Part shown: positions 21,769-24,010 of the stretch, piece after piece | Layout of the letters: every line of letters begins with the position of its first letter | Position numbering within the stretch: position 1 is the stretch's first letter | Source of the DNA: a virus | IMG/VR virus record: IMGVR_UViG_3300018063_000043 | Coordinates: 1 to 24,010 of that record | Length of the DNA stretch: 24,010 nt | Strand: one strand, 5' to 3' | Made by a program: the position numbers and the translations under genes | The notes under the pieces: generated by a model | What the model saw: the letters and a program-made list of their open reading frames with translations, nothing else | What the model was told of the DNA's origin: nothing | The model's database searches: none

Positions 21769-22223
21769 CAGTTATGCCAGTCCTTCTCAAAACGTACCAC
21801 ATAATGGCGATATAGTTTAGGATCAGCACGTGCAAATTCTACATGCGCTGGTCGGAACAAATATTTGTAGGTCGTCGGTGGTGTATGTTTGTTACCTGTG
21901 TGCCATCTACCTCCGCTGTTAGGCGGGATCTCGTGAGCATAGATAGCATAGTCGTTACCACTGCTATTGAATGTTGTACCTGTGTTTCCGTACTCGACAG
22001 ACCCCTCGTAGTTAGTCAGGATCTTCTTAGCTAGTGTCCGGCGGCCAGACTTCTTAAGACGCCCTGTTCTCACCGGCACTAATAATTGCGACTGCTTGTA
22101 TATATTACCCGAAATATCATTTATGAAAGAGCGAGATCCTTTGTCGGAAGAGTCCTTTAGACGTCCAAGTGCCGAGTGTGCTTCTACAAGATTTTTTTTA
22201 TTCCATCGTATATGGACAATCAC
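21768..22223 (-). CDS. HK97 gp10-like head-tail joining protein
   Basis: This is a 151-residue protein with GTG 22223 overlapping the upstream TGA by four bases (GTGA). The motif IYKQSQLLVPVRTGRLKKSG (about 41-60) followed by EYGNTGTTFNSSGNDYAIYAHE, a HTPPTTYKYLF strand and RPAHVEFARADPKLYRHY is characteristic of the HK97-gp10/minor capsid family (VPV.TG.L...). These proteins act in tail completion or head-tail joining. It fits the usual gene order between head closure and tail terminator. Confidence 0.8.
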   Translation of the reverse strand: MIVHIRWNKKNLVEAHSALGRLKDSSDKGSRSFINDISGNIYKQSQLLVPVRTGRLKKSGRRTLAKKILTNYEGSVEYGNTGTTFNSSGNDYAIYAHEIPPNSGGRWHTGNKHTPPTTYKYLFRPAHVEFARADPKLYRHYVVRFEKDWHN

Positions 22224-22579
22224 AAGAAACTCACCTCGACCCCGTAGACAGTACCGTCGCTTGGGTCTGGCCAGTTTGTAACTTGACCGATCTTTCTTTT
22301 GTCCCCGCCGTACTCAGCCGGTAGAACTATCTTGTCGTCAGAACCAACACGCGTACCGTCTGTATTTATGTAAGCGACGGTAGTAGTCTTTATCTCTAGT
22401 CCATCGGCGCCACGGTCTGTCGACGTACGCTCTTCTATAGCTGCCCGGTAAGGACCACGCGGCGAACTCACGTACTGTGGCTCACCGTATTTGTCAGAGC
22501 CCGCCTTGCTATAGACATAGATGTTGTATGGCATCAGTTTATCAAATGTTCTGTGTGAGGCGGCGGGCATAACAATCAT
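22220..22579 (-). CDS. Head closure / head-tail connector protein
   Basis: This is a 119-residue protein, ATG 22579, overlapping the upstream gene by four bases (ATGA). An alternative ATG lies three codons later. The sequence is beta rich (YNIYVYSKAGSDKYGEPQYV, PYRAAIEERTSTDRGADGLE, TTTVAYINTDGTRVGSDDKI, then GQVTNWPDPSDGTVYGVEVS), the pattern of SPP1 gp16-like head closure proteins and of putative minor capsid proteins. Order after the adaptor supports the assignment, which is otherwise based on general shape. Confidence 0.65.
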   Translation of the reverse strand: MIVMPAASHRTFDKLMPYNIYVYSKAGSDKYGEPQYVSSPRGPYRAAIEERTSTDRGADGLEIKTTTVAYINTDGTRVGSDDKIVLPAEYGGDKRKIGQVTNWPDPSDGTVYGVEVSFL

Positions 22580-23019
22580 GCTCCCGTCTCACTAGTATCA
22601 ACATTTACATCAGGATTATCGTGCAATCCTTTTTTGAATGCAAACTGTGGATATTCATCTTGACTATCCATATTCTCGATATCAGCAATAGTCATACCTG
22701 GAATTATCTGGTCAGCATCAATAACAGAATAACGCATTCCAAGTCTTCTTAAGTGCTTAGCCAATTTGTCCCAAGCGGTAGTCAACTGCCAGTCGCTCGA
22801 TTGGAACGGACCAACAGTAACTCGCTGAGAAGTAGCTGCGAACTGACTACCAATTATGTTAGCGCACTCAGCAGCAGCAAGATATATATTATTGTTATTG
22901 AGCGACAATGCAAATGTTATTTCAGAGTCAACAATCAGGTCATCAGCCGTAGTGCCACCCAAAAGCCAACGCACCTGTTGAAGCGTACTAGTGGCTAGAG
23001 TAGCTGGGTTGTAGACCAT
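22576..23019 (-). CDS. Head-to-tail adaptor (gp6-like)
   Basis: This is a 147-residue protein. I chose ATG 23019, five bases after AGGAG; GTG 23025 overlaps that site. It begins MVYNPATLATSTLQQVRWLL and has VDSEITFALSLNNNNIYLAA, AAECANIIGSQFA and WDKLAKHLRRLGMRYSV, the helical layout of gp6/gp15-like adaptors, which form a ring below the portal. The C-terminus is acidic and probably flexible. It is the first of the neck genes after the capsid cluster. Confidence 0.75.
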   Translation of the reverse strand: MVYNPATLATSTLQQVRWLLGGTTADDLIVDSEITFALSLNNNNIYLAAAECANIIGSQFAATSQRVTVGPFQSSDWQLTTAWDKLAKHLRRLGMRYSVIDADQIIPGMTIADIENMDSQDEYPQFAFKKGLHDNPDVNVDTSETGA

Positions 23020-23029
23020 GACCACTCCT

Positions 23030-23302
23030 CTAGTTTGTAATTACTACTCTAACATCAGCATTGCCAGTTACAGATCTTGCATATAAGGTTTCACCTTTGC
23101 CGATATGAAATTCTTGCGAATCTGGAACAGCAGCCCCAGCTGATATCTGAAATCCAGTAGCAGTGGTAACACCAGTAACAGTATCAACATAGATATGATT
23201 AGCAACAGCATTAAGATTCTGCACTAATATATTGTTACCCTTGGTGTTGTAGCCAGTAGCTAGTAGCACGGACGCAGCCGTGCCCACAGTAAACGCTGCC
23301 AC
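23030..23302 (-). CDS. Small beta-rich capsid-cluster protein, paralog 1
   Basis: This is a 90-residue protein with GTG 23302, five bases after GGGAGG. It is all beta in appearance: NILVQNLNAVANHIYVDTVT, TTATGFQISAGAAV, FHIGKGETLYARSVTGNADV. It shares IYVDTV..V...TGF.I.AG.....F.(I/V)GK.E.LYA with the neighbour at 23314. Location between capsid and neck genes suggests a capsid decoration or head fibre-like protein. It is not a recognised family to me. Confidence 0.7.
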   Translation of the reverse strand: MAAFTVGTAASVLLATGYNTKGNNILVQNLNAVANHIYVDTVTGVTTATGFQISAGAAVPDSQEFHIGKGETLYARSVTGNADVRVVITN

Positions 23303-23313
23303 GTCTGCCTCCC

Positions 23314-23601
23314 TTAGTGAGTGAACACCGAACGAATGTCTACAGGAGCGGTACCGTACGCATACAGGCGCTCGTTCTTACCTACTTTGAAACTGTGACT
23401 ACCACCGGCCAAAATCTTAAAGCCGGTGGTGTCGTTGACATTAGCCACAGTGTCTACGTAGATAGGAGTTGCGCCTTTATTATTTATTTTTACAGTGCCA
23501 CCGTGAGACGACGACTCGGTATGACTGATCGTAGGGTTGACAGCAACAGTATAAGCAACCGTTACCGGCGTAAAGCTAATACCTACTGGTGTGTCAACCA
23601 T
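23314..23601 (-). CDS. Small beta-rich capsid-cluster protein, paralog 2
   Basis: This is a 95-residue protein, ATG 23601 with GGCGGTGA upstream. It reads GISFTPVTVAYTVAVNPTIS, GTVKINNKGATPIYVDTVAN, TTGFKILAGGSHSFKVGKNE, LYAYGTAPVDIRSVFTH. The shared core with the gene at 23030 indicates duplication; the N-terminal 35 residues differ. The same arguments on position apply: probably a virion surface protein exposed on the head. Confidence 0.7.
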   Translation of the reverse strand: MVDTPVGISFTPVTVAYTVAVNPTISHTESSSHGGTVKINNKGATPIYVDTVANVNDTTGFKILAGGSHSFKVGKNERLYAYGTAPVDIRSVFTH

Positions 23602-23611
23602 GATTCACCGC

Positions 23612-23803
23612 CTACTTGACTCGGAACTTGTTCTTAGCGGTACCAAGGGCAATACCAGCTTTGGTTTCCCACTGCGGACCGTTCGGGTGACGGACGATGA
23701 GGTCAATGTTGTCACCAGTATTGTCAACAAGCACGACACCTTCGTGCCAGACACTTTCGTTTGAGCGGTACTCGACGAGAGAACCGACAGCATACGAGGC
23801 CAT
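23612..23803 (-). CDS. Small hypothetical protein next to major capsid gene
   Basis: This is a 63-residue protein, ATG 23803 with GGAAGGAG upstream. MASYAVGSLVEYRSNESVWH, EGVVLVDNTGDNIDLIVRHP and GPQWETKAGIALGTAKNKFR suggest a small SH3/Tudor-like barrel. It lies 36 bases after the capsid gene stop, a usual place for decoration or head-assembly proteins. No family recognised. Confidence 0.7.
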   Translation of the reverse strand: MASYAVGSLVEYRSNESVWHEGVVLVDNTGDNIDLIVRHPNGPQWETKAGIALGTAKNKFRVK

Positions 23804-23839
23804 TTCTTTACTCCTTCCGAAATAAAGTGGTTAACCCGA

Positions 23840-24010
23840 CTACGCCACCAAGCCGCTGTAGAACACGCCAAGGTCAGTAGCGACGGACTTGAGCGAGAAA
23901 GCCATTTCGCCCTCAATCCGCTCGGCCGCGTTCTCGTCCATACGGAACCGCTTGATACGAGTACCGAACGAGCTGGCACCCATGTAGCCGTTCCACGAGA
24001 ACGTATAGCC
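23840..24010 (-). CDS. Major capsid protein, C-terminal part, N-terminus beyond window
   Basis: The frame is open to the right edge and ends with TAG at 23840, giving the last 56 residues: GYTFSWNGYMGASSFGTRIK, RFRMDENAAERIEGEMAFSL, then KSVATDLGVFYSGLVA. TFSWNG..GASS.GT.IKRFRM....A.RIEGEMAF..K.VA.DLG.F is the kind of ending found in HK97-fold capsid proteins of actinophage siphoviruses. Position before decoration-like and neck genes agrees. The identification rests on this short piece and gene order. Confidence 0.7.
   Translation of the reverse strand, partial: GYTFSWNGYMGASSFGTRIKRFRMDENAAERIEGEMAFSLKSVATDLGVFYSGLVA

Noticed and set aside
23605-23979. 124-residue leftward frame overlapping the capsid end
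   Set aside because: It is a Ser/Arg-rich out-of-frame shadow across two better genes, the capsid C-terminus and the 63-residue gene.

Overview
The window is part of the genome of a tailed, siphovirus-type bacteriophage, most likely one infecting an actinobacterium. The late genes run in the fixed order major capsid, head-tail joining, tail tube, frameshifted tail chaperone, long tape measure, tail hub, fibres, holin. Other clues are the fibre N-terminal signature W(T/S)TP(R/K)(T/S)W..GE.VTA..N, an r1t-type holin, a small C/H/C/C protein of a type I associate with actinobacteriophages, and tRNA genes without an encoded CCA. The readable anticodons (UUA, AGA, AUA, AAA codons) suit a phage less GC-rich than its host. 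The host assignment is inference.

Layout. Positions 1-2653 read leftward: a MoxR-like AAA ATPase (cut by the left edge), five tRNA or tRNA-like genes and a few very small proteins, separated by unusually good inverted repeats. Positions 2654-3319 hold no convincing protein gene. They are packed with nested stems and at least two potential pseudoknots and look like a large structured non-coding RNA read leftward into the tRNA array. A sigma70-like promoter at about 3182-3209 faces right.

Positions 3320-6174 read rightward: DnaB-type helicase, a SLOG-like Rossmann protein, a DnaG-type primase and a small hypothetical protein, ending at a strong hairpin (6184-6220) between convergent units.

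Positions 6226-24010 read leftward and form one compact late operon with many 1-4 base overlaps. In transcription order from the right edge: major capsid C-terminus, a small hypothetical, two paralogous small beta proteins, head-tail adaptor, head closure, HK97-gp10-like protein, tail terminator, a small hypothetical, two paralogous tail tube proteins, the tail assembly chaperone with a probable +1 frameshift product, a 1727-residue tape measure with Trp-rich 44-residue repeats and a lytic transglycosylase domain, a 1072-residue tail hub with inserted carbohydrate-binding-like domains, two paralogous zinc-ribbon proteins, three paralogous fibre proteins, then coiled-coil and membrane proteins and a holin.

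The most notable points are the putative ornate RNA upstream of the tRNA array, the +1 frameshift site in the tail chaperone, and repeated tandem duplication in the virion genes (tail tube, zinc-ribbon, fibre and small beta proteins). No integrase, repressor, CRISPR array, insertion sequence, terminase, portal or free endolysin is visible in the window.
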